DNA from: Conus ventricosus
Lineage: Eukaryota > Mollusca > Gastropoda > Neogastropoda > Conidae
NCBI GenBank assembly: GCA_018398815.1
Contig: CM031595.1
Span: 134,481,346 to 134,545,345 of the forward strand
Direction of reading: 5' to 3'
Length of the DNA stretch: 64,000 bases
This document shows, piece after piece, positions 47,641 through 57,850 of this stretch (within the stretch, counting starts at the first letter, position 1; each line of letters begins with the position of its first letter). The notes under the pieces are model-generated. The model was given only the letters and a program-made list of their open reading frames with translations. It was not told where the DNA came from and did no database searches. The position numbers and the translations under genes were made by a program.

Positions 47641-47730
47641 TCATAATGCTTACAGCCCAGCCGACCACAATGGGCCATATCAGGATACTCACCTCGTTGA
47701 AGTCAACTTAAATATTCTTCAGCACAAAAC
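47641..47730 (-). mobile_element. 3'-end fragment of the I/Nimb-like LINE family
   Basis: GCTTACAGCCCAGCCGACCA, then AATGGGCCATATCAGG and TCACCTCGTTGAAGTCAACT, match 34675-34745 of the complete LINE. Only the last ~80-90 bp are present. A SINE sharing this tail is an alternative. Confidence 0.7.
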
Positions 47731-47754
47731 AAAACAAAAAGATAAAACATAAAA

Positions 47755-48547
47755 GCTCAGTTTGCGTGACTTGTCAGCAATAATGTAAGCGAGGAAATAC
47801 CAAAAACATATGTATGTACATTATTTAGCATGATATAGTGCCTTTAAGTAATGCAAATGAGCATATACAGGTACATATGTACGGACATTGTTGGACACAA
47901 TACTGCCCTTTAAAGTACTAACCCAACTGACCACAAAGCCACAGGCAGCTGTTAAAATAGAACTAAGAAAAATAAAACAAGGCATAAAACCTTCCCACTG
48001 AAAAAATATGTCACCAAATGAATCTGATTAATCTCTCCTTGAAAAAGAACATTAGAAATATTGGTTCAAACAATCATTTAAAAAAAAAAAAAAAAATCAG
48101 TATGTACAGCAGCCATCAAAAGTTCAGTGTAACACATGAAAGTCGCTCAGTTTGCGTGACTAGTCAGCAATGATGTAAGCGAGGAAATACCAAAAACATA
48201 TGTACGTACATTGTTTAGCATGATATAGTGCCTTTAAGTAATGCAAATGAGCATATACCAAGTACATATGTACGGACATTGTTGAACACAATACTACGCT
48301 TTAAAGTACTAACCCAACTGACCACAAAAGCCACGGGCAGCTGTTAAAATGGGACTAAGATAAATAAAACAAGGCACAAAACCTTCCCACTGAAAAAATA
48401 AGTCACCAAACGAATCTGATTAATCTCTACTTGAAAAAGAACATTAGAAATATTGGTTCAAACAATCATTTAAAAAAAAAAAAAAAAAAAAAAAAAATCA
48501 GTATGTACAGCAGCCATCAAAAGTTCAATGTAACACATGAAAGTCGC
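47755..48547. repeat. Tandem duplication, ~390-bp unit, two copies
   Basis: 47755-48144 and 48145-48547 align along their full length (CTCAGTTTGCGTGAC start, poly-A then ATCAGTATGTACAGCAGCC near the end). Few substitutions and a longer A run in the second copy suggest a recent duplication. Each copy also has CCAACTGACCACAAAGCCAC-type sequence, weakly like the LINE tail. Confidence 0.92.
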
Positions 48548-48788
48548 GTATGCAAAAGGCATGCACAAAAAATAACAAAACATCGTACAAATAAAATGAG
48601 CAAATAGTAATGAAAAGTTGAAGAGAAAAATCAGCTATTTACACCTTCCAAGCAATGACAAAAATTATGTGTGTAGGGTGGTATGAGATGGGGTGGAGAG
48701 TGGGCTGAGATTGGGATGGAGTAAAACAAAATAGATGGTGAAACGGAAAGATTAAAAGGCAGAAAAAAATTTGTTCAGGACTTACAAT
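48548..48788. other. No feature recognised
   Basis: Short AT-rich spacer between the tandem duplication and the piggyBac-like element. Confidence 0.5.
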
Positions 48789-49050
48789 TTAACCCGTTCC
48801 CTGCCTGGAACGTGTAACGCACGTCCAGAAAGCCGCAGAAAACAGAAAACCGCTACGCCCCGAACGTGAGTGTCACGTCCTAACTTCGCAACAGAAAGCA
48901 GAAAAATCTACTTGGGAGACGACCCTCTAAAATGTTCTCACCTCTTCTACTGGTGTCAAGGAACAGCCCCTTTCCCTTCTCGCGAGCAGCCAGCTGACCA
49001 CATGTTATGCAAATTGCGAGTTGAGGTCACAGCTGATAAGCATAGTCAAG

Positions 49051-49470
49051 ATGGCAGCTCAACCTAGCACTTCGTCGACGCGTCCCGTTTCCAAGCGTCA
49101 CACTGCCCTTGATATTTTAGATGACGTTATAAAGTATCAAGAGAGTGATGAAGAAGACCTTTGAGGATTGGATCCTGATACTAGCGATGAGGAGGAGACG
49201 GATGGGAATCAGCACTATCCACTTTTATCGGAGATACATGCTGGTGATGACGTGGCTTCACTGTTCTGTACACAACACATCAGTAAAGAAAAAGCCGTCA
49301 AGTGGGCGACGAAGCGGAAATTGCCGAACGCGTGTCGTGAACGAGCACTGCACCCCCTCCTTTCTTGACGAACGGGTGGTGGACATGGTACGGGTTCAGA
49401 ACGACGGTGAAGGTCCCGTGGAAGCGGCCGGGGGCGTGGCATGGGGCGTGGTCAGCAACAGCTGATCAAA
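49051..49470 (+). pseudogene. Amino-terminal piggyBac-type transposase fragment
   Basis: The ATG at 49051 begins MAAQPSTSSTRPVSKRH, then ALDILDDVIKYQESDEEDL, a stop, and GLDPDTSDEEETDG. An acidic Ser/Asp/Glu stretch at the N-terminus is usual in this superfamily. A Gly/Arg-rich stretch (SRGSGRGRGMGRGQQQ) follows. The same frame holds three TGA codons (the first at 49162-49164), each preceded by otherwise sensible coding, as if CGA codons had decayed. No catalytic domain follows. Identification rests mainly on the TTAA-bounded ends. Confidence 0.55.
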
Positions 49471-49746
49471 GAATGGCAGTTGTTTTGACTGGGAATTTTG
49501 GTCTGCAAGTCAACTGTGCCAACTTTCAGCTGTACAAAGTTCCAGTCTTCAGTTCCTTCATGACCAGAAACTGGTTTCAGGCAAGTAGCTCTATTTTTCT
49601 TTTGTTGGTTTGTTTTGTTTTGTTTTTTTTTTACTACATGATTCTTCATTCCTTGACTATTCATTTTCTGTATTTCTCTTCTTTGCCCCATTTCCTACTG
49701 AAACTACAATTATGGCAAACAATGACTGTATGGATAGGTAGGACTG

Positions 49747-49751
49747 TGTGT

Positions 49752-49825
<74 letters not shown>

Positions 49826-50002
49826 ACGCACGCACTCGCCTAAGCATTATTTATTTCTGTATGCAAGTTTTCCATATAAGTTTGTTCATTTTGTATAACA
49901 CAGAAGCACTCATCCACAGCAGTTTTTTTGTTTTGTATCATTGTGGTGTTTTTACACTCATGTATGTGTGATACTGTTAGTGTGTGTTTGTGCATATGTG
50001 TA

Positions 50003-50046
<44 letters not shown>

Positions 50047-50069
50047 GCTGTTTGTGTGTATGCATGTGT

Positions 50070-50160
<91 letters not shown>

Positions 50161-50182
50161 AAACTGTTTGTATGTATGCGTG

Positions 50183-50222
<40 letters not shown>
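49747..50222. repeat. TG microsatellite blocks
   Basis: (TG)n at 49747-49824, ~50005-50044, ~50076-50160 and ~50185-50222. Frames through them (Cys/Val or Thr/His strings) are not genes. Confidence 0.97.
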
Positions 50223-50223
<1 letters not shown>

Positions 50224-51540
50224 CTATCACATGTTATTAGTGTGAACCATCATCATAACAAACAAAACCAATATAGAATGATGTGAAATTGTAGACAAGA
50301 GTATAAGTAAGTAATCCACAAAAAATTCTTAACAAATAACTCAACAAATGGGTGAATAATGTACATGTTAGTGAACATACCGTGAAAAGCATGATTATGC
50401 CCCTTCTTACCCAACAAATAGTACCCCCAATTATGAGCAGATTGTCATCAAGAACAACATTCCTTGGGATTTATATGACTGTCATGTGTTAGTGCTGATG
50501 TTGAACAATTAGTCACATCACTTTTTCATTGTTTACACTGATTTTATATGGTGCAATTTGTTTATGTATACCTGAAAACTGTTCTTTTTGTAAAACCACC
50601 AATATATGTATCCCTGTCCATCCCCTAATGGCTCACAAAACTACATTATTGTTATATAGCATCAAAGTTTGTAGTATAAGGAAAGAGAAGCCATAAAATC
50701 TAAGTCATATGTAAAGAAATACATAAGCAGTAATTGAGGTACTGAGTCTACCCCAAATAGTAAAATTATGCCCCTTTCTAGGAGAATTGGGGTACCCCCA
50801 GTAACAGACAGATTCTTACACAGAGGGAGATTTATTGACAACAATATGAATCCCAGGTGTTTGTAATGTTGTTGAGCTAACACCAAAAGGTATTTTTGTT
50901 GTGTTTAGTGGGTTTTTATATGCTCAATTATTCTAAAACTCTCACATTGAAAACAAAACAAAAACTGTTTTATCACATGTTATTAGTGTGAACCATCATC
51001 ATAACCAACAAAACCAATATTGAATGATGTGAAATTGTAGACAAGGGTATAAGTAAGTAATCCACAAAAAATCTAACAAATAACTCAACAAATAAATGAG
51101 TAATGTACATGTTAGTGAACATACCGCGAAAAGCATGATTATGCCCCTTTTTACCTAAAAAATAGTACCCCCAATTATGAGCAGATTATCATCAAGAACA
51201 ACATTCCTTGGGATTTATATGACTTTCATGTGTTAGTGCTGATATTCAATAAGTAGTAAGAGCACTTTTTCAGTGTTTTGACTCATTCTGTTTGGCGCAA
51301 TGTGTGTGTACACTCGAAAACTGTTATTTTTGGTACAATTTTTATAATTATGTCAATTTCTGCTATACTAATTATCAACATAATCAAGCCATTTTGATAG
51401 AACATTGTAGACAAATGCATAACAACAAAACATGCAAAAAATCAAAGAGATCTGTCAAGAACTAAGTGAGCAGTAACCATTTCATTGAACCTACCCCAAA
51501 AAGCTCAATTTTACCACGGCAGACAGATTTTCAAATGTGC
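50222..51540. repeat. Subterminal repeats of the piggyBac-like element, ~370-bp unit
   Basis: 50222-50505 and 50968-51250 are near-identical (TCACATGTTATTAGTGTGAA through GTTAGTGCTGAT). Diverged copies occur near 50620-50830 and 51350-51530, recognised by TTGTAGACAA/TTTGTAGTAT and TACCCC(A)A. Spacing is roughly 350-390 bp. Confidence 0.8.
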
Positions 51541-51779
51541 TATTATACTGTGGCAGTGAAGGGGTTAAAGAGAAAGAGAGGGAGAGGGATGGAGAGTATG
51601 TATAAATAAACAAGAAATTCACGTGTTTTTGATAGTATATACAGATGGGATCTCTTGCAACAGTTGGATTTCAAACAGGCATTTCAGGTAGTTAAATACA
51701 TGTGTTCTTTTGCATCCTGCATTAATTTAGCAGCGAACTTTCTGTGCTTAACACTGTCAAATTTGAGTGATTTGACGTA

Positions 51780-52118
51780 CTTATCAGAGTTACTCTCCGC
51801 TCCGCTACATGCAGGGACAAGCTAGTCACCTAAAGCAAGCACACAGCCACAAGTTGGGGTCGGCTGACGGGCTTGCCCAGCCTGCTTGCAGGTATACGCT
51901 GTTCATGCTAAGCTCTTTACAGTTCATACACAGTACGACTCGCCTCTTATCATGACCTAATATGTTAAGAGGCGAGTCGTAGCGGTTTGCTGCTGGGTGG
52001 ACCATGGTTTTAAAGCTGAAAAAATGCGATGCCATGAGTGGCTCGAATTCACGACCATCAGCTCTGCAGGCAAACGCTTGAAGAATTTGACTACCAAGCC
52101 CCTCTGGACCTGACCAAT
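51780..52118 (-). mobile_element. tRNA-derived SINE with internal hairpin
   Basis: On the minus strand from 52118 the head reads AGGGGCTTGGTAGTC (A-box-like), CAAGCGTTTGCCTGC and GTGAATTCGAGCC (B-box-like). A 16-bp perfect inverted repeat lies downstream (51934-51949 and 51966-51981, TACGACTCGCCTCTTA). No tRNA acceptor-stem closure is seen, so it is a SINE rather than a tRNA gene. Boundaries are approximate. Confidence 0.65.
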
Positions 52119-52844
52119 GAGCAATAATGATCACTTTGAACGATTTTCATGTTCAAGCTCAGGACAGGAACTCTCCCCTTGCACATTCTCTCCCTCGTCA
52201 ACCTGAAGCAGTGCTTACACTACATCACATCTTTGACGTACTGTCCCTAGCAAACTCTACGACCCAAAGATACTACACATGGAAACCACAGACCAGTAGG
52301 GAAACGCGGAAAAGAACACCGCCACATGGGGAAAGCAGTCATCGGTATCTGTTTGGAGGTAGATTCTCTCTCCTTATACGTGTGTGCACGCACATTTCCT
52401 TGTATTCATATCCAACAACAACCCTCAACTGTTATTAAACGTTTATTACTTTTTGTTCAAATATCCATGTGCCCTATAGGTTTTTGGGTGGAAGATCCCC
52501 CAAACAGCCGTATTATCCACCGAAAAGAGAGCTTTTCCACTGAGAAGGAAGTTCAAATTGTCATGACTAGTGTCACCGCTGCAGGGGCACACCCATGATC
52601 ACAAAAGCTAAAGAAGTATCCAGAAGCCCTCCTTCCAAGAAAAAAAAAAACCCACCAGTCAGGCTGACCACAATAACGCATCAGGAGAAAACAACAAAGT
52701 ATATCAACAAAAACAATGTTTCAGAACAATATTCAGTCTTTCGCCACGAACATTGCACAATTTCGTAAAATTAGCTTTACGCCATTACGACTTACTCTGT
52801 CACAAACATCTCGGTGCACTTGTGTGACTGAAATTAAGAAAAGC
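52119..52844. other. No gene recognised
   Basis: Mixed-composition spacer between the SINE and the fold-back element. Confidence 0.5.
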
Positions 52845-53647
52845 CAGGGTTCCTACAGACTCCCAAGAACAAAATTCAAGTTTTCAAGGAGTGTTTTTTT
52901 TATTTTTCATTTCAAGGCTACAATACTTGCATAAAAATTGAAAAAAGAAATGGCAGTTTGATTTTTCTGTGTTCAGGTTGATGAAAAAATTTTATTTAAA
53001 AACGAATTTTTTTTTTACAAAGGAAACAACAAAAAGATTTGTTTTTAAATAATGTTTCTCATCAACCTGAACACAGAAAAATTAAACTCCCATTTCTTTT
53101 TTCTGTTTTCCTGAGTGAGTGTGTCAGTACACCACACATTAGAACATTAACAAACCCAGACTCTTTGTATTAAACGCCAAAACACTAAAATCCGCAAACA
53201 AACAAAAATGTCCATTTGTAAGAGAACATACAGACTATGCATGGTGTGTAAGAGACTGGTCGGAGGAAAAAAAGAAAAAAAAAACCTATTGAAAAATTTT
53301 TTTTTTACAAACATCGTCGCAAGCCTGCATTAACCAAGGGAGATAATTTGTAACTATTGATGAAGTTACAAATTACCTTCCTTGGTTAAATACGGCAATC
53401 CAGGATCGCGACGATGTTTGTAAAAAATATTTAAAAGTTTTTAAATAAGTTTTCATTAGCCTCAACGCAGAAAAATCAAACTGCCATTTCTTTTGCCACA
53501 TTAAAATTTTTTGGAGCCGATGGCTTGATTTTCAAAGGTTTTCAAGGTTTGGTCAACAGAACCACGTTTTATTGATTTTCAAAGGTTTTCAAGGTCTTGA
53601 AATTCGCTCTCAGAATTCAAGGAGTTTCAAGGAGTATACAAACCCTG
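52845..53647. mobile_element. Fold-back non-autonomous DNA transposon (MITE-like)
   Basis: Ends CAGGGTTCCTA (left) and CAGGGTTTGTA (right, reverse complement) are flanked by AAAGC on both sides (52840-52844, 53648-53652). Inside is one long palindrome (about 53301-53355 against 53362-53427, ACAAACATCGTCG arms). Inverted copies of AGAAATGGCAGTTTGATTTT lie at ~52945, ~53085 and ~53480. Repeated TTTTCAAGGTTTTCAAGG words lie near both ends. There is no transposase. CAGGG ends resemble hAT elements, but hAT normally duplicates 8 bp, so the superfamily is left open. Confidence 0.75.
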
Positions 53648-53652
53648 AAAGC

Positions 53653-54762
53653 ATCTCGGACTGAACATTTTCACTCGCAGGCAGCTTGCAACACACCCAT
53701 AGAATTTTTTCAAGGATCTGCATATTGTATAATGGGAATCTGCCTGCTGGTATGATCATTTGTAGATTGGGCGTGTGTGGTGAGCTACGTCCTGCAAAAA
53801 TCCAAAATCGTCTGTAAACGAGAATACCGTTCCCTTTGAAAGGCGAGAGCTTGAAAGGCAAGCACTCTTTCCTGACCCAAACACTACCATTAAGAGTTAT
53901 CTATCACGTGAACCACATGGATAACATCACCGTTGTGATCACTTGAGATGAAACTAATATAAGCGTCACGGTCTATAACATGTTCTCCAAATGTCCCAAT
54001 ACGGTGTAAATTAATGAAGGTGCAGACAGACCCGATATTCCTTGGTGTGGATTTTCCAACCTAAAAGTGACTTTCCACGAACTTCAACTACACTGGGCCA
54101 CTGCTGGTCGGAGGCTGTCCAGGGGCAGCGACCAACATCGGAACTACATGCTCACCGTTACTGCATAACGCGGTATCTCATAAATCATGGGCCACAACTC
54201 AGTTCCTGAACAAATAACAAAACAAAGCAGAACAAATCCAATTTTGCCCAATCCACCCAACAATCCGGACCTTGCTCCTTGCAATATCTGGCCATTTCCT
54301 ACAGTGAACGCTGGGAATGCTGGGCGAAGGCCCCTCTCCCTCCCTCCATCTCTTTCTTTCTTCTTTCTTTTTAAAGATTCAAGATCTGACTACAGAAGTG
54401 AATTCATATCTGTGGAATATATATTCGCTTTCGATTATCTCACAGAATTTCAGAACTGGCTCAGCAGGCAGCAATACTGTGTGCACAGACTTTGAAAATG
54501 AATATATGGTTGAAAAGATCATTGCTGTTTGATGATTTAGGAGATACAAATAATTATTAGATTTCACCGATAGATCCAACAACAAATTCACATCCTGTGG
54601 AACATCCCTGAACAACGTCTTCATGCATAGTGTCTGATATAAAGGTGTTAATCTCAAGCGTCATATAAATCTTATATCTCTATAAAAGCATGTTTCATAG
54701 CGACAGGGTCATGACATGTATACTCCAAGGAGCCCCTTCACCTTTCAAAAGATTAATTTATT
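53653..54762. other. No gene recognised; possible weak LINE similarity at 54540-54620
   Basis: ACATCCCTGAACAACGTCTTCATG resembles the ACACCCCTGAACAGGATCTTCATGG part of the complete LINE (34920 region). Too short and diverged to assign with confidence. Confidence 0.45.
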
Positions 54763-54786
54763 TTGTTTACAATCCAGCCAACCACA

Positions 54787-54849
<63 letters not shown>

Positions 54850-54880
54850 CGTTATCAGGACTGTCATTTCAGAAAACCTT
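54763..54880 (-). mobile_element. LINE-tail fragment interrupted by a 63-nt poly-G run
   Basis: AATCCAGCCAACCACA, then the G run (54787-54849), then TTATCAGGACTGTCATTT. It follows the LINE 3' end seen at 34690-34725, where the same place is a short GGG. The run has grown from that GGG or is a base-calling artefact. Confidence 0.65.
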
Positions 54881-54933
54881 GAAAGAAAAACAGAGTTAAG
54901 TCGAAACCTTTTGACTTCACTGTCAATAAAGAT

Positions 54934-55131
54934 GGCTTGAGACAAGACCCAAAGAAAGTCGAAACCCTTATCAAAATGGGTCCTCCCAACGAAGATGCCG
55001 AACTCAAGTTTATTCCTGGAATGACCAACCTTCTGGGCAGAGACCTTCAGAACTTGCCAACAGTCCTACGGCCGGCTACTATACTAGTTGCTGGAGAAGG
55101 AACCAACTGGTTGTGGGACCAGACAAAGTAA
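54934..55131 (+). pseudogene. Ty3/gypsy reverse transcriptase fragment (region after the palm)
   Basis: Plus-strand frame contains DPKKVETLIKMGPPNEDAEL, FIPGMTNLLGRDLQNL and NWLWDQ. These match the KV..I..M..P....EL..FLG...YL...P.L....PL......F.W segment of gypsy-type RT. Only ~65 residues survive. It is on the opposite strand from the other LTR elements and has no LTR nearby. Confidence 0.75.
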
Positions 55132-55234
55132 TGGCCTTTCGGGAGATGAAGATTATGTTCCTGTTGTTTGTTTCTGCAAACATATGCTGTATTAATACAA
55201 AATTTTCAACAGTTCCAATGCCTTCAGCTCTTGC

Positions 55235-55410
55235 AATTGTATGTTCCCTTGTATTGAATAAGTTTAATATCATCCAGACGACATCAGGAAATCTGTTCAT
55301 GGTTTGGACCGATTGGAAAAAAATGTGTTATCGATTTGCGAATCCAGTCCTCTTGCCAGAGGTTTTATCATTACTATCAACTTTGGACTTCATGCTCATT
55401 TTCAATAAAT
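55235..55410 (-). mobile_element. Fragment of the I/Nimb-like LINE 3' region
   Basis: GGTTTGGACCGATTGGAAA and AATCCAGTCCTCTTGCCAGAGG resemble GGTTTGGACGGATCTGAAA and CCAATCCTCCTGCCAGAGG at 35159-35221. Roughly two thirds identity by eye. Confidence 0.55.
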
Positions 55411-55824
55411 ATAAGCACAAACAGTAAAAATTGCACCGTTTTCTTTCCTCCTCTCTCCCTACCCTCCTCACCCCATCTTTGTGAAATACATGTTTTCTGG
55501 TATGTACGTACATACCTTCTGAAATCAGGATTAATTACAATGGGCCTTCACACAAATATACGACTCATGCATTGTAGGACTTAAGACACCACAACCAATA
55601 TCAATTTCTTTCCCTTTTTACAGAAATGGCACATGACATCCACAAAAAATATGGCAGTACTTCATGAAACCATTATTTTTCTTTTTCTTGAATTGAGTTC
55701 GAGTATCTGGTTGAACTCGAAGTGGTTGACGACGTCATACGAAGAACGAGAGTTGGCGACGGCGTATGCACACCTCGTCACCTTTTTTCTTTCTTTCCTT
55801 TTTTTTTAAATGACAAAGATCACC

Positions 55825-57850
55825 ATGTCCCAAGACAGCACGCAGGTTGATTCCCTGCCTCAGACGCGTTCAGAATTCACAACTGCTGTCATGTACATGG
55901 ACAACCTCCATGATCATGACGTTTAAAGCCTCAAGATCCTTTGTCGAAAATTGGCGATTCCTGGCAAGCTGAAGCGGGTGAAAGCCATGCACGAACTTGC
56001 CACGTGTCTACAGGAAGCAAACTTAAGAGTCTAACGATGATTACTCCTTGCTTGTTGATCTGCTGCAGTGCATCAAGCGCAAGGACGTGTTGGACAGTAT
56101 CGGCTATAGTGAAGCGGATGTAATACACCAAAGACATGTGCAGGTCTCCATGACTGAACCTTTTCCTGTGTTGCTTTTTCACAATGCGGAAGACTTGAAT
56201 GAAGAAGACTTGTAAAAAGTCAGGTACAAGTACGGGCATGTTCCAGAATCTCAGAAACTGTCTTCTGGCATGGATCTGTTTACTGTGATGATTCAGCACG
56301 GAACCACTGGTCCTGCAGATGTGAGTCGGCTGAATGCCATCTTCCAGGCTCTGGAGAGGCAGGATATTGCGAATATGCTCGACAGATGCACCCAGACTGA
56401 AGGGCAGTCCGTTATGAAGGAGATCGAAGATCTCTACAGATCGTAGTCCGTGAGTCTGCTTGGTGGCCGTCATGGAACCACACTGTCTCTCATGTTCCAT
56501 CAGAGTCAAAGCAGCAATCCACTGACCTGAGAGACCGTTAACAGTTCTGCCAATCTTCCCAACAATAGTGGGGACAGAACCAGTCTGCAGCCATTTTCAA
56601 GTGCAGTCTTGAAGCATTCCAGCAAGGAGAACCACGGCCTCATTCTTCTGAAGCAAGCCCCTTGCCTCCAAGTATACCTGAAGGCTGCAACCTGGGTGCT
56701 GATCGTCATGGTGTGCCGGATGATTCTGGCAAGAGAATTGCTTCCCGGCAATTGCTTGATCTTCTTTGCACAAAAATTCCTGCTCAGCACTGGGCTAATT
56801 TCATCAGTCGTTGGACCTCCATGTGGAGAGACAGCACTGGTCACCATACGAACAGGCCACACTGTCAACATAGAAATGCTGAAACGCTGGCTGCAGTTAT
56901 CCAAGACCCAAGCCATGGACTCTGTGAGAGCCTGCTTGGTGCTGGTGGAGGCGCTGCACTATGCAGGTTCTCTCCTAGGAGGTAGCAGAGCTGTAATTGT
57001 GAACATTGCTTGTGCTTTGCAGGAGTCCCCGTCATCTGACGTGTCTGTTCATGACATGAATGCAATGTCCAGCACTGGACCTGCCAGACACACTCCAGAA
57101 GAGACAGAATCAGTTGGAGCAGCAAAGCAGGGGCAGGGGTTGCCCATGGAAATTAGGCAAGGGGCCCATCACAGTCTGTGCAACCTTCTGCCAGTCCTAT
57201 TTCACATTACAGAAAGAACAGAATCTCCCAAGCATTCTGTGTAAACGTCAACAAGAAGAACTTCTATGCTGACCAGCAATATGCCAAGGAACTGGACGAC
57301 AGATGGGACACTGATGTTGACAAAGGTAAACTAAAAGAAACGTTCCAACAAACTGAATTTCCGAGCGATTACCGAAGACAACTGCAGACACACGCAGATG
57401 ATCCACACATGAAGATGGCGGCGAAGGATCATGGAAAATTTGACTGCTTTATCTGCTGCATTCTGACCCATGGTCGCATGGAGCCATCTACGAAACAAAC
57501 GGGATTAGTGTGCCAATCTGCAACCTGACCTCCCCACTGTGGTCCCAGGCCTGTCCTGGCCTGGCCGACAAGCCCGAGCTGTCCTTTTTGCAGGCATGCC
57601 AGGGGAACGAGTACCAGGCAGGCCAGTCAGTGAACAGCCAGGAGAGGACTGAAGTGTGGAGACCGATAGTCCGCTTGAATTTATTCCCAACAAGGCTGAC
57701 TTCTTGCTGGGTATGCCAAGGTACCAGGGTTCATGTCTTTCCACAGTGTAAAGGACAGTTCTTCGTAGATCACCAAACTGACAGAACTCCCTCACAAATA
57801 TGCTGACTGCCATGACATCCTAACGCTAGTGAACTTGGCGTGGGCACACA
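55825..57850 (+). pseudogene. Caspase pseudogene: DED-DED-death domain-caspase, frameshifted
   Basis: The ATG at 55825 (CACCATGTC context) opens MSQDSTQVDSLPQ. DED 1 (~55880-56120) has LKILCRKLAIPGKLKRV and DLLQCIKRKDVLDSIG. DED 2 (~56190-56400) has KVRYKYG, KLSSGMDLFTVM and IFQALERQDIANML. A death domain (~56700-56990) has RQLLDLLCTKIPAQHWANF and, in another frame, MLKRWLQLSK. The caspase large subunit has KFDCFICCILTHG (catalytic His codon 57469-57471) and KPELSFLQACQGNEYQ (catalytic Cys codon 57597-57599). Small-subunit sequence follows (NKADFLLGMP). Stops at 55924-55926 and 56213-56215 and at least three frame changes rule out one product. No intron is evident over 2 kb, so a retrocopy is likely. 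In animals DED caspases act as initiators of apoptosis. Confidence 0.88.

Larger units (their letters stand above)
48793..51564 (+). mobile_element. piggyBac-like DNA transposon, deletion derivative
   Basis: TTAA at 48789-48792 and at 51565-51568 flank matching inverted ends. The left end is CCCGTTCCCTGCCTGG and the right end read inward is CCCCTTCACTGCCACA (11 of the first 13 bases agree). TTAA duplication and a CCCTTTGCCTGCC-like end are hallmarks of this superfamily. Inside are an amino-terminal transposase-like frame (49051-49470), TG microsatellites and ~370-bp subterminal repeats. The catalytic (Asp-rich) core was not found, so it would depend on another copy. Confidence 0.8.

Noticed and set aside
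49750..50286. Open frames rich in Cys/Val or Thr/His
   Set aside because: They are translations of TG/CA microsatellites, with no conserved domain.
57510..57813. Minus-strand 102-codon frame over the caspase region
   Set aside because: The plus strand carries the QACQG active site. The minus frame has no domain.
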